Of a DNA stretch of 42,390 nucleotides, positions 26,106-35,500 are shown piece by piece. The DNA is from Clostridia bacterium. GTDB taxonomy: Bacteria; Bacillota; Clostridia; Oscillospirales; CAG-272. Location: assembly GCA_017396225.1 (NCBI GenBank), contig JAFQMP010000048.1:1-42390 (forward strand), in the 5' to 3' direction. Each line of letters starts with the position of its first letter. The stretch's first letter is position 1. A model generated the notes under the pieces. That model had not been told where the DNA came from. It saw only the letters and a program-made list of their open reading frames with translations, and did no database searches. Made by a program: the position numbers and the translations under genes.

Positions 26106-26794
26106 TTCTGCTCCTCAAAGCGGTAGCCTACACCGCGCAGCGTAACAATATAGGTGCTGTAACGCCCAAGGCTCTTGCGCAGCAGCTTGATGTGCGTATC
26201 CAGCGTGCGGGCATCGCCGAAGAAATCGTAGCCCCAGACCTCACTGATGAGGCGCTCACGCGTGAGCGCCACATTGCGGTTGCGCAGCAGATAGAAAAAG
26301 AGGTCATATTCCTTGGGGGACATCTCCACGCGGCACCCGTCAATCGTCACGGTGCGGGCGGTAAGGTCAACCGACAGGCAGCCGCCGTCAAACTCCAGCA
26401 CCTGATTGGCGGCGCTTGCCGCCGCAGCGCGCTGTCGCACGCGCTTCATCACTGCCTCCACGCGCAGCATCAGCTCGCGGGGCGAGAAGGGCTTGACGAC
26501 ATAGTCGTCAACACCCAGCTCAAAGCCGTTGATTTTATCATATTCCTCACCGCGTGCCGAGAGCATAATAATCGGTGTCTGCTCTGTTTTGCGGATTTCA
26601 CGGCAAGCGGAAAAGCCGTCCAGCTCAGGCATCATAATATCGAGAATGATGATATCGAATTCACCCGTACGGGCAAGGCGCACCGCCTCCATACCGTCCC
26701 CCGCCTCGGTGACGGTGTGTCCCTCAAATTCCGCATACTTGCGAATAATGGAGCGAATACGGATTTCATCATCTACAACCAGAATGTTATACAT
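26102..26794 (-). CDS. OmpR/PhoB-family response regulator
   Basis: A 230-residue regulator. Receiver domain: acidic pocket VVDDE, phospho-acceptor Asp in IIILDIMMPELDGF (about residue 52), LSARGEE, and Lys in VVKPF. The C-terminal winged helix is of OmpR type (SPKEYDLFFYLLRNRNVALTRERLISEVWGYDFFGDARTLDTHIKLLRKSL). ATG 26794 follows AAAGGAG, 23 bases after htrA. It partners the next gene and may bind the box at 28235-28251. Confidence 0.95.
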   Translation of the reverse strand: MYNILVVDDEIRIRSIIRKYAEFEGHTVTEAGDGMEAVRLARTGEFDIIILDIMMPELDGFSACREIRKTEQTPIIMLSARGEEYDKINGFELGVDDYVVKPFSPRELMLRVEAVMKRVRQRAAAASAANQVLEFDGGCLSVDLTARTVTIDGCRVEMSPKEYDLFFYLLRNRNVALTRERLISEVWGYDFFGDARTLDTHIKLLRKSLGRYSTYIVTLRGVGYRFEEQK

Positions 26795-26817
26795 TGTGTT
26801 CTCCTTTGACAGTCGGG

Positions 26818-28188
26818 TTATTCAAAGCGCACGCCCGCAGCACTCGGCACCTCCTCAACCAGCGTAACCGTGACGGTGTCGGTGGCATTGTACTGGTTCT
26901 GCGCGTTCTTGCGGTAAATGGTCAGGGTAACGGTATCGCCCACCTCATATTTGCTGCGGAGCAACCGCTTGAGCGCGCTGGTGGTGGAAACCTGCGTGCC
27001 GTCCACGGCAACAACGAGATCCCCCTCCTGTAAGGGGGCACCTGCGGGTGCCTCATAGACATAAGGGAGCGTGTAGAAATAGTTGACCGTACGGTCAACC
27101 AGGGTTACACCCAGTGTGGGCAGCCCCGGGATATAGCCGTAATCCAGCAAATCGTTCACCGAAAGCACGGCGGTATCAATCGGAATGGCAAAGCCAAGCC
27201 CCTCCACGCCCGTAGCGGAAAATTTGGCATTGACAACGCCGATGAGCTCGCCCGCCATATTGAAGAGTGCGCCTCCGGAGTTGCCTGCGTTAATCGCGGC
27301 ATTGGTCTGAATCAGCGTCATCGTCAGGTTTTCTTCCATTTCCACCTCGCGCTCAAGCGCGCTGATGATACCGTTTGTCACGGTGCCGCCGAGCTGCCCC
27401 AAGGGGTTGCCAATGGCAAAGACCTCCTCACCGAGGGCAAGCGCCGAGCTGCAGCCAAGCCTTGCCACGGTCAGGGCTTCGAGAGGGGTAATCTTCAGAA
27501 TCGCGATGTCGTTTTCCTCATCGGTGCCGCGCAGATACGCCTCATAGGTGTTGCCGTTTGTCAGGCGAACATAAATGTTGCTCACGCCGTCAATCACGTG
27601 GTTATTGGTGACGATGATGCCGTCGGCATGGATAATCACGCCGCTGCCTGCACCCGCCGTCAGCTGTCCGCGCCCCGAAATCGTTTCGGTGGAAATCTCC
27701 ACAACCGAATCGCGCACGGCGGCGATTGCCTCAATCAGGCTTTTTGCGGCGGTGCCCGCCGAGCCGTTTGCGGAGCCGACAAGGGTGCTGCCGTCATTCT
27801 TCTGAATGACCGCACTCGCGTAATCATAGCTCGCCGCATCACCCACGGGTGCGGCTGATTCGGGTATGCTGCCCTCGGGGCTGCCCTCAGGCGTAATGCC
27901 ACCGCCTGCGGGCGGCGGTGCGCTCTCCTCGGTGTCCTCGAGGGACAGCAAATGCGTAGCGACCAGATAGCCGCCAAGACCTGCCAATGCAGAAAGCAGC
28001 AAAACGCAGGCCACAATCAGGGCGACCAGTGCCCCTGCTCTGCGGCGGGGTGCGCGCACACCCTCACAGGCTTGCGAAGCCGCAGCGGGATAGGAAACGC
28101 CATACCATTCGGCAGGAGTGGCAGCGGTCTGCTTTCCCTCCGTTGCTTCCTCGCTGCTCGGATATTTATCGGGATTGATTTCACACAT
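26818..28188 (-). CDS. htrA: HtrA/DegP-like S1C serine protease, membrane-anchored
   Basis: A 456-residue protease with a cytoplasmic head of about 50 residues, one hydrophobic anchor (ALVALIVACVLLLSALAGLGGYLVAT), a Pro/Gly/Ser-rich linker, a trypsin-like domain with His in VTNNHVIDGV, Asp in ENDIAILKI and Ser in NAGNSGGALF, and a C-terminal PDZ domain (LGVTLVDRTV ... GAPLQEGDLVVAVDGTQV). It degrades or refolds damaged exported proteins at the outer face. I chose ATG 28188, preceded by AAAGGAG. A start at 28281 would run through the promoter. It heads the operon with the two-component pair. Confidence 0.93.
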   Translation of the reverse strand: MCEINPDKYPSSEEATEGKQTAATPAEWYGVSYPAAASQACEGVRAPRRRAGALVALIVACVLLLSALAGLGGYLVATHLLSLEDTEESAPPPAGGGITPEGSPEGSIPESAAPVGDAASYDYASAVIQKNDGSTLVGSANGSAGTAAKSLIEAIAAVRDSVVEISTETISGRGQLTAGAGSGVIIHADGIIVTNNHVIDGVSNIYVRLTNGNTYEAYLRGTDEENDIAILKITPLEALTVARLGCSSALALGEEVFAIGNPLGQLGGTVTNGIISALEREVEMEENLTMTLIQTNAAINAGNSGGALFNMAGELIGVVNAKFSATGVEGLGFAIPIDTAVLSVNDLLDYGYIPGLPTLGVTLVDRTVNYFYTLPYVYEAPAGAPLQEGDLVVAVDGTQVSTTSALKRLLRSKYEVGDTVTLTIYRKNAQNQYNATDTVTVTLVEEVPSAAGVRFE

Positions 28189-28219
28189 CGTAAAAAACTC
28201 CTTTCGGGTTCTGCCCTTT

Positions 28220-28251
28220 AGTATAACTTTATATTGTGAAGGTTCTATGAA
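28220..28251 (-). promoter_or_regulatory. htrA promoter with candidate response-regulator direct repeat
   Basis: On the minus strand a -10 box TATACT (28220-28225) has no -35 match. Instead, TTCATA (28246-28251), five bases, TTCACA (28235-28240) occupies that area, ending nine bases before the -10. Six-base repeats with an 11-base period are typical of OmpR-family activator sites such as PhoP boxes. The regulator is encoded in the same operon. Confidence 0.5.
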
Positions 28252-28297
28252 ATTGGCGAAAAAATTTGCCGAAAGCGCCAAAAACCACTATTTTGCA

Positions 28298-28326
28298 TTG
28301 AATTTACCCCTAAAATATGCTATAAT
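28298..28326 (+). promoter_or_regulatory. Sigma-A promoter of queG-like/addBA operon
   Basis: TTGAAT (28298-28303), 17 bases, TATAAT (28321-28326), 34 bases before ATG 28361. Confidence 0.83.
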
Positions 28327-28360
28327 CACACTATACAACAAATCTAAAGGGAGGACGGCT

Positions 28361-29194
28361 ATGAAGGACAGGGTAAAGGCACTGCTTGGTGCGCACGGCA
28401 TCACCGCAGTGGCGGCGATTGCACTCACCGATGTGACGGTCACGCGCCCCTATCTGCTGGAAAGACAGGGCATCACCGCAGGCACCGCTTTTTTGTTTGC
28501 GGTACCTTATTATACCACAGATTGTGACGCGAACACAAGAAACATTTCCGCCTACGCCGTTTCCCGCGATTATCACGGCTTCTTTGCAGCCGTTTTTGCC
28601 GACGTGCTCCCCTGCCTGAAAGCGGAATTCCAGAAAAACACCTTCGCGGGCTTTGCCGACCATTCCCCGATTGCCGAGGTAGAGGCTGCCGTCAAGGCAG
28701 GGCTTGGCGTGCTTGGCAAAAATCACCTCTTTCTCAGTCACGCGCACGGCTCCTATGCCTTTCTTGGCGAAATCATCACCGATGCGCTCCTTGAAACCAC
28801 GGTGTCCCCCCTTACTGCCTGCGCCGATTGCGGTGCCTGCGCGCGCGCCTGCCCCGTGGGGTTAGACGTCACGCGCTGCCTTTCTGCCCTGACACAAAGG
28901 AAGGGCGCACTGACGGCGGGTGAGCAGGCCGCACTTCTGGCACACGGCATGGCCTGGGGCTGCGACCGCTGTCAGGAGGTCTGCCCCCACAACCGCGCCG
29001 CGCGCGAGGCGGGCGGGCTTTACACCGAAATTCCCTATTTCAAGGAATCGGCAATCCCCCACCTGACCGCCGCTATGATAGAAACAATGTCCGATGAGGA
29101 ATTTGCCGCACGCGCTTACAGCTGGCGCGGACGGGCGGTGATTTTACGCAATCTTGCATTGTTGGAGGCGTCCAAGACCCCCACCAACAGTTAA
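28361..29194 (+). CDS. QueG-like double [4Fe-4S] protein, short form
   Basis: A 277-residue protein related to epoxyqueuosine reductase QueG, which does the last step of queuosine synthesis in tRNA. Two cluster motifs are seen: CADCGACARACPVG and CDRCQEVCPHN, in the spacing of the family. GLGVLGKNHLFLSHAHGSYAFLGEIITD matches the QueG core. The standard enzyme is about 350-380 residues with a C-terminal HEAT-like part that is missing here, so the true substrate is uncertain and I give no symbol. ATG 28361 follows GGGAGG. It is the first gene before addB (29 bases). Confidence 0.75.
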   Translation: MKDRVKALLGAHGITAVAAIALTDVTVTRPYLLERQGITAGTAFLFAVPYYTTDCDANTRNISAYAVSRDYHGFFAAVFADVLPCLKAEFQKNTFAGFADHSPIAEVEAAVKAGLGVLGKNHLFLSHAHGSYAFLGEIITDALLETTVSPLTACADCGACARACPVGLDVTRCLSALTQRKGALTAGEQAALLAHGMAWGCDRCQEVCPHNRAAREAGGLYTEIPYFKESAIPHLTAAMIETMSDEEFAARAYSWRGRAVILRNLALLEASKTPTNS

Positions 29195-29223
29195 AATCCC
29201 AACATTTGGAGAAAGGAGAAGGT

Positions 29224-32200
29224 ATGCTCAGATTTTTATTTTCCGCAGGCAGCGATGCCTGTGACAGCGCACTGGTTGCACGTATCAAGGCAGACCTTGC
29301 CGCAGGCGACAAGGTCATTTTGCTCGTGCCTGAGCAGGAAACCGTCGTGGCGGAACGCCACTGGCTTGACACCCTCTCCCCCACCGCGCAGCTCTCCTTT
29401 GAGGTATCCAATTTTACAAGACTTGCCAACCGCACCTTCCGCACCGTGGGCGGTCTTTCCTATCGGTATGCAACAGACGGTATCCGCGCGCTCCTGATGT
29501 GGCGCACCCTGAAGACCCTTTCCCCCACCCTCACGCACTATGCCGATGCCGCCGCAAACGACCCGCACCTGACTGACCGTATGCTCTCCGCCGTCACGCA
29601 GTTCAAGGCCTATGCCGTATCGGCAGATGCACTTTCTCAGGTGGTGGCGGAAATGGGTGACGACACGCCCCTGCATTCCAAGCTTTCCGACCTTGCAAAG
29701 ATTTACGCCGCCTATCAGGGCGAGCTGGCAAAAAGCTTTGACGATATGGCAGACGACCTTGCCCGCGCGCGCAAACTGATTGAGGAAACCCCCACGCTGT
29801 ATGCCGACACGCATATTTACATCGACTCCTTTACCGATTTTACGGGAGAGGAGCTGAAGCTTTGCAGAACTCTTGCAAAGCGCGCAAAAAGCCTGACCTT
29901 TACCACGCCACTGCAAGCCCCGGGTGACAAGGGTCTGCATCTGAAATCCGCAAGGGCCACATTTGAGCGCCTGCGCAGCATTGCAACAAGAGAGCTGCAT
30001 ATGCTCCCCCAAAACAGTTTTTTCCCTTTGGGAAAATCCCAAAACGCCCTCGCCTATCTCGCGGAAAACCTCTTTGAAATGGACGCGGAGCCTGCCCCTC
30101 TCGGCATGCAGGAAACAGGCGAAATCGTTGTGACAAGTGCCGCCTCTCCCTTTGAGGAGGCGGAGTATGCCGCAGCCACCGTTGCCGCGCTGGTGCGTGC
30201 TGGCTGCCGCTACCGCGACATCGCCTTGATTGTGCGCAACGCCGCCCATTACACGGGAATTCTTGATGCCGCCCTTGAAAAAGAGGGTATCCCCTATTTC
30301 CTGTCCGAAAAGACCGACATCACGGTGCGCCCCCTCATCAAGCTCATTCTGTTTGCCCTGCGCATCAAGCGCTACAACTGGCAAAAGGAGGACGTGGTGG
30401 GCTACCTCAAAACAGGGCTTTGCGGCGTAACCGCCGACGACGTCAACTTTTTTGAGGAATATGCCGAGGTCTGGAAGCTGCAGGGCGCTGCTGTCTACCA
30501 AAAAGAATTTATAATGAGTGCCGACGGCTATCGCGGCGCGCCCACTGCGCGCGCAGTGCGTATTCTGGCAGGTGCCAATCGTGCACGCGAGGCACTGACC
30601 CCACCCCTCGCGGCGCTCTTTACAGCCTTAGATGCCGCGACCGCTGTCAAGGAGCAGTGTGCCGCCATTTACGCCTTCCTGAAAACGCTTGGCGTGCCCG
30701 AAGCCATGAAGGCACGCGCGGCAGCGCTCCTTGCACGTGACGAGCGCCGTGAGGCGGAGGAATCCACCCGTCTCTGGAGCGTGCTGGTTGATGCGCTTGA
30801 AGCAATTGCCACAGTATCCGATACTGCCTTTTCGATTGACGACCTGATGACCGCCCTGCAGCTGGTCTTTTCCCGCACCGACGTGGGCACGATTCCCACC
30901 CGTGTGGACGAGGTCATGATTGGCTCTGCCGCCACCCTGCGCGCAGCACCTGTGCGCTATGCCCTGATTCTCGGCCTGAACGAGGGACTCTTCCCCGAGG
31001 CTATCAAGGAAACAGGGCTGCTTTCCGATGCTGAAAAGGACAAGCTGGCGGAATTTGATATTCACCTCTCCGCCAGAACTGACACCATGGCATCGGACGA
31101 GCTGTTTTATCTCACCAGAGCCTTTTCTCTGCCCACCGAGCGGCTCTATCTCTCCTATACCGAAACCACGGGGGACGGCAAAAAAGCCATGCCCTCTATC
31201 GCGCTGCGCCGTACCGAGGCACTCTTCCCCGACCTCTTTTCGGCAGCGATTGTCAAGGAGAACGGCTCGGTCAAAAGGCTGCGAAAGAACCTCGCGTTTG
31301 CAGACAGACCTGCCATTACCCGCATTTTCTCGCTCTCCGCCGCCCTTGAAAGCCTGCGCGAGTCAGATGCAGACACACGCGCGGCACTCCTTTCACTCTT
31401 GGGAAAGGACCGCACCCACGCCGAAAAAATCACGCATCTGCACACGCCGATGCAGGATACCGCAGCGGAAATTTCCCCCGCACGCGCCGAAACAATCTTT
31501 CACCCGGGGGCGTTCAATCCCACAGGGATTGAGCATTTTTCAAGCTGCCCCTTTGCCTACTACTGCCGCGAGGTACTGGGACTGCGCGAGGAGCCAACCG
31601 ATACGCTGGATTCTGCGGCAGTCGGCAACTTTATCCACGCCGTTTTGGAAAAGACCTTAGAGGTCATCAAAGAGAGTAAAAAATCCCCCGATGACCTGAC
31701 CGAGGCCGAGCGCACCGACATTGTCAACAAGAGTATTGCCGCCTACCGCGCGCGTTTGATTGAAATCGGCGGCGGTCTCAGTCCGCGTGCCGAGGCACTG
31801 CTCACGCGCCTGGCAGACCTCGCCCGTATTGTCGCAGGTGCGCTGCTTGCCGAGCTCGCGGACAGCTCCTTCCGCCCCGCGTTTTTAGAGCTTGACCTGA
31901 AAAAGCTGACGCAAAAGGCTGCCCTCACGTTGGGGGACGGCAGCCGAATTCCCCTCACGGGGCGCATTGACCGCGTGGATAGCTACAAGGACGAAAACGG
32001 CCACGTATATCTGCGTGTGACCGACTACAAAACAGGCAGAAAAACCTTCAAGCGTGCAGAAATTGCCGAGGGCTTTGGCTTGCAGCTCCCCCTTTACCTC
32101 TACGCGCTTTGCAAGGGCAAGCAACAGGAGCTGCTGACCGCACTGCAGCCCACTGACGGCATACTGCACCCTGCAGGTGTCACCTATATTTCCACCGCCA

Positions 32201-32550
32201 TCAGCACCGAAAGAACCGACGCACGCATCTCACCTGACGAGGCCAAAAGGCTTGCCGCTGCCCGTCTGGGGCGCAGCGGGCTGCTGCCCGACGACCTTTC
32301 CCTGCTCCACGCCGTGTCCCACTCGGACAACAAGGCGTTGGTGAAAAAGGGCTTTACCCACGCCTCACCGGCTGATTTTGCCGACCTTTTTACCGAGCTT
32401 GAAACAACTGTCACCCGCATAGCGGGTGACATGAGAAGCGGCAACGCCGCCGCACACCCGAAAAAGCGAGAAAAGCGCTCCCCCTGCACCTATTGCGCAT
32501 TTGCGCCCGTCTGCCGCACGGCGGAAAAAGATAAATTCAAAGGAGATTGA
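29224..32550 (+). CDS. addB: Helicase-exonuclease AddB subunit
   Basis: A 1108-residue AddB, partner of AddA in end resection of double-strand breaks. Seen: ILLVPEQETVVAERHWL near the start; ALILGLNEGLFPE and LYLSYTE; a RecB-type nuclease motif VTDYKTGRKTF; and an iron-sulphur cluster formed by Cys 775 (SSCPFAYYC) with Cys 1088, 1091 and 1097 (CX2CX5C), as in Bacillus AddB. The usual N-terminal Walker A is missing: residues 6-16 read FSAGSDACDSA. ATG 29224 follows GGAGAAGG. One base separates its stop from addA. Confidence 0.94.
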   Translation: MLRFLFSAGSDACDSALVARIKADLAAGDKVILLVPEQETVVAERHWLDTLSPTAQLSFEVSNFTRLANRTFRTVGGLSYRYATDGIRALLMWRTLKTLSPTLTHYADAAANDPHLTDRMLSAVTQFKAYAVSADALSQVVAEMGDDTPLHSKLSDLAKIYAAYQGELAKSFDDMADDLARARKLIEETPTLYADTHIYIDSFTDFTGEELKLCRTLAKRAKSLTFTTPLQAPGDKGLHLKSARATFERLRSIATRELHMLPQNSFFPLGKSQNALAYLAENLFEMDAEPAPLGMQETGEIVVTSAASPFEEAEYAAATVAALVRAGCRYRDIALIVRNAAHYTGILDAALEKEGIPYFLSEKTDITVRPLIKLILFALRIKRYNWQKEDVVGYLKTGLCGVTADDVNFFEEYAEVWKLQGAAVYQKEFIMSADGYRGAPTARAVRILAGANRAREALTPPLAALFTALDAATAVKEQCAAIYAFLKTLGVPEAMKARAAALLARDERREAEESTRLWSVLVDALEAIATVSDTAFSIDDLMTALQLVFSRTDVGTIPTRVDEVMIGSAATLRAAPVRYALILGLNEGLFPEAIKETGLLSDAEKDKLAEFDIHLSARTDTMASDELFYLTRAFSLPTERLYLSYTETTGDGKKAMPSIALRRTEALFPDLFSAAIVKENGSVKRLRKNLAFADRPAITRIFSLSAALESLRESDADTRAALLSLLGKDRTHAEKITHLHTPMQDTAAEISPARAETIFHPGAFNPTGIEHFSSCPFAYYCREVLGLREEPTDTLDSAAVGNFIHAVLEKTLEVIKESKKSPDDLTEAERTDIVNKSIAAYRARLIEIGGGLSPRAEALLTRLADLARIVAGALLAELADSSFRPAFLELDLKKLTQKAALTLGDGSRIPLTGRIDRVDSYKDENGHVYLRVTDYKTGRKTFKRAEIAEGFGLQLPLYLYALCKGKQQELLTALQPTDGILHPAGVTYISTAISTERTDARISPDEAKRLAAARLGRSGLLPDDLSLLHAVSHSDNKALVKKGFTHASPADFADLFTELETTVTRIAGDMRSGNAAAHPKKREKRSPCTYCAFAPVCRTAEKDKFKGD

Positions 32551-32551
32551 T

Positions 32552-35500
32552 ATGGCATTTTCGTTGACACACGAACAGCGTGAAGCAATTGAAGCACGCG
32601 ACCGTACGCTCCTTGTTTCCGCTGCCGCAGGTGCAGGTAAAACCTCGGTATTAACCAGCCGCATTATCGCCAGTCTGGTTGACGCAGAACCCCCCCTGGA
32701 CATCACCAGGCTTTTGATTGTCACATTTACCCGTGCGGCGGCGACCGAAATGCGCACCCGTATCAGCAAGGCACTCGGTGACAAGCTGAGCGAATTACAA
32801 AAAGACCTCTCGGACAGCAGTCTGCTCCCTTTGGCAGACACCCCTGACGAAAAAATTCAACAGCTCAAGGGGCAAATCTCTCACCTTGAAAAGCAACTGA
32901 TGATGCTGGGCAGTGCCCGTATTTCCACGATTGACTCCTTCTATCTTGACTTGGTGCGCGCCAACTTTGAGGCGGCGGGCATGTCCCCCGCCTTCCGTCT
33001 GGTGGACGAGAGCGAGCTTTCCTCGCTCCGCCGCGAGATTATGAACCGCGTGATTGACCATTTCTACCACACTGAGCCTGCGTTCCTTGCCGTAGCCGAG
33101 CTTTTTTCCGATGTGCGCCGCGAAACCGAGCTGACCGAAAAACTCTTAAAGCTTGCCAAAAGCTTTGAAAAGCTGCCCGACGGCTACGAATTTCTCCTGC
33201 AAGCCGCCGAGAAAAACGAGGCGGCAGGGCGCGACCCCTTCGACAGCGATTACGGCAAAATTGTCTTTGGCAACCTGCGGAACATGGCGGAAAAGGGCAT
33301 GGCAATGCTCGAGCGCCTTGATGCGGTGATTGATGCCGACCCCAACGCCACCGAAATTCACGCCAAAAGCAGAAAGGCGCGCGAGCAGCTGCAAGCCTCG
33401 CTCGCGGAGGCGCTTGCTGCAATCACACACAAAAATCTTGACCGTCTGCAAAGCGCCCTCACCCTCGGCGCAAGCGAGCAAATCAGAAAGGCCGACCGCC
33501 TTCCCCTCACCGAAACGGCAATCGAGCATTTCAAGGAATTCCGCACCAAATGGAAGGCGACAGCCGCCTCTCTCATTCCCTTCACCGCCACCGAGATAAA
33601 GGAAGGCAGCGCCGAGGCGGCGGAAATTCTGCGCCTGATTTATCGCGTGCTCACGCGTTATGGCGCAGAATACGAGGCAGCAAAAAAAGAGCGCGATGTG
33701 GCGGAATTTTCCGATGTTTCCCGCGCCGCCTACAAGCTGCTTGTCACCGATGACAAGAAAAAAACGCCGCTGGCGGAAAGCCTCGCCGCCTCCTTCAGTG
33801 CCGTGTATATTGACGAATATCAGGACGTTGATGCCATGCAGGACCTGACCGTTCAGGCCATTTCCACCCCCACCAACCGCTTTATGGTGGGTGACATCAA
33901 GCAAAGCATCTACCGTTTCCGCGGAGCAGACCCTGCCGTTTTCAAGGGCTACAAGCGGAATTTTCCCACCCTTGACCGCACGATATCACAGGAAAGCGCT
34001 CTGCTGTTCATGTCAGAGAACTTCCGCTGTGACCGGAATATCATTGATTTTGTCAACTGCGTATCGGGCTATCTCTTCTCGCACAATGCTGAAAGCATTG
34101 AGTACGTCCCTGCCGATGCGCTCCGCCACGGCAAAAGCGATGAAGGACGCCACCCCGACTATGTGGAGCCGCGCTGTCAGGTGATGATTTATCACGAGGA
34201 AAACACCGCCAAAAAGGGCGGTGCTGCGGCATACGACGCAGAGGACGATGAGGACGCAGGCGGCATGGACGATGCCGAGGCAAGAATGATTGCTGCCGAA
34301 ATCAAGCGCCTGATTGACCATGAAAAAAAAGCGGACGGCACGCGGATTGAGCCCCGTGATATTGCCGTTCTCGGGCGCAGCAAGGACTTTGCCGCCCCCC
34401 TCGCCAAGCATCTTGCGGCGCTTGGTATTCCCGCAAGCGACACCTCCAGAAAGAACTTTTTTGAAAACCCCGAGGTGCTTTGTATGTACGCGCTCCTCGC
34501 GGTGATTGACAATCCCCTGCGCGACATCTACCTCGCCGCCACATTACGCTCCCCCTTCTTTGGCTTCACCTTAGAAGAGCTGATTACCCTGCGCGGGGCA
34601 GGTGACCGCGAGCTGTCACTTTATGAGGCGATGCGCGAGGGTCAGGCAGAAATTCTTGATGAGGGTCTGCGCACCCGCGTGGCGGTCTTTCTTGCCAAAC
34701 TGAAGGATTACCGCGAAAAGGCAGAGGCGCTGCCTGTTGACAAGCTTTTGCGCTACCTCTACCGCGACACCGCCGTGCTTGCCTTTGCCGGTGACGACAC
34801 GTCGGGCGACAGGCAGGGGCGCCGTCAGAACCTTCTGCGCCTCTACGAATATGCCCGAACCTTTGAGGTGGGCGGCTTTAAGGGACTTTATCGCTTTGTC
34901 CGCTACGTAGAGGACCTGATGCAAAACGAGATTGAAATGCCCTCGCCCGAGGGGCCTGAAAACGCCGTTTCCCTCTTTACCATTCACCAGGCGAAAGGAC
35001 TTGAGCGCCCCGTCTGCTTTGTGGCAACCACGGGCAAATGGTTCAATACACGTGACACGCAAGGGCGCGTGCTGGTAGAGCCATCTGTCGGTGCGGCCAC
35101 GCTGCTGCCCAACGTCGGCAGCTTTTCGCGTGCAGGCACCTTCGGGCGTCTGGCGCTGGAAAGCAGCATGAAGCAGCTGATGCGTGAGGAAGAAATGCGT
35201 ATTCTTTACGTGGCACTGACCCGTGCCAAAGAACGCCTTTACATCACGGGCAAGCCGCGTTACGGTCTCTCAAATGCAGAATCACAGGCGGCGCGCGCGG
35301 TCTCTCCCATTACCGATTACTTTGCCGTAGCAGGCAACTCTTATCTCGATTGGATATTGGCAGCACTTGCCGCCACCAATCATGAGAACTTTGCCGAGGT
35401 CACCTACCACACACCAAGCACCCTGCGCGCGCTGCTACGCGAGGGGCAGGCGAGCGAAGCCGCCCCCGACCGAGGCCCCGAAGCCGCCACACGCGTGGAA

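Noticed and set aside
29236..30501. 421-codon minus-strand frame opposite addB
   Set aside because: Antisense to AddB; Gly/His/Cys-rich with no domain.
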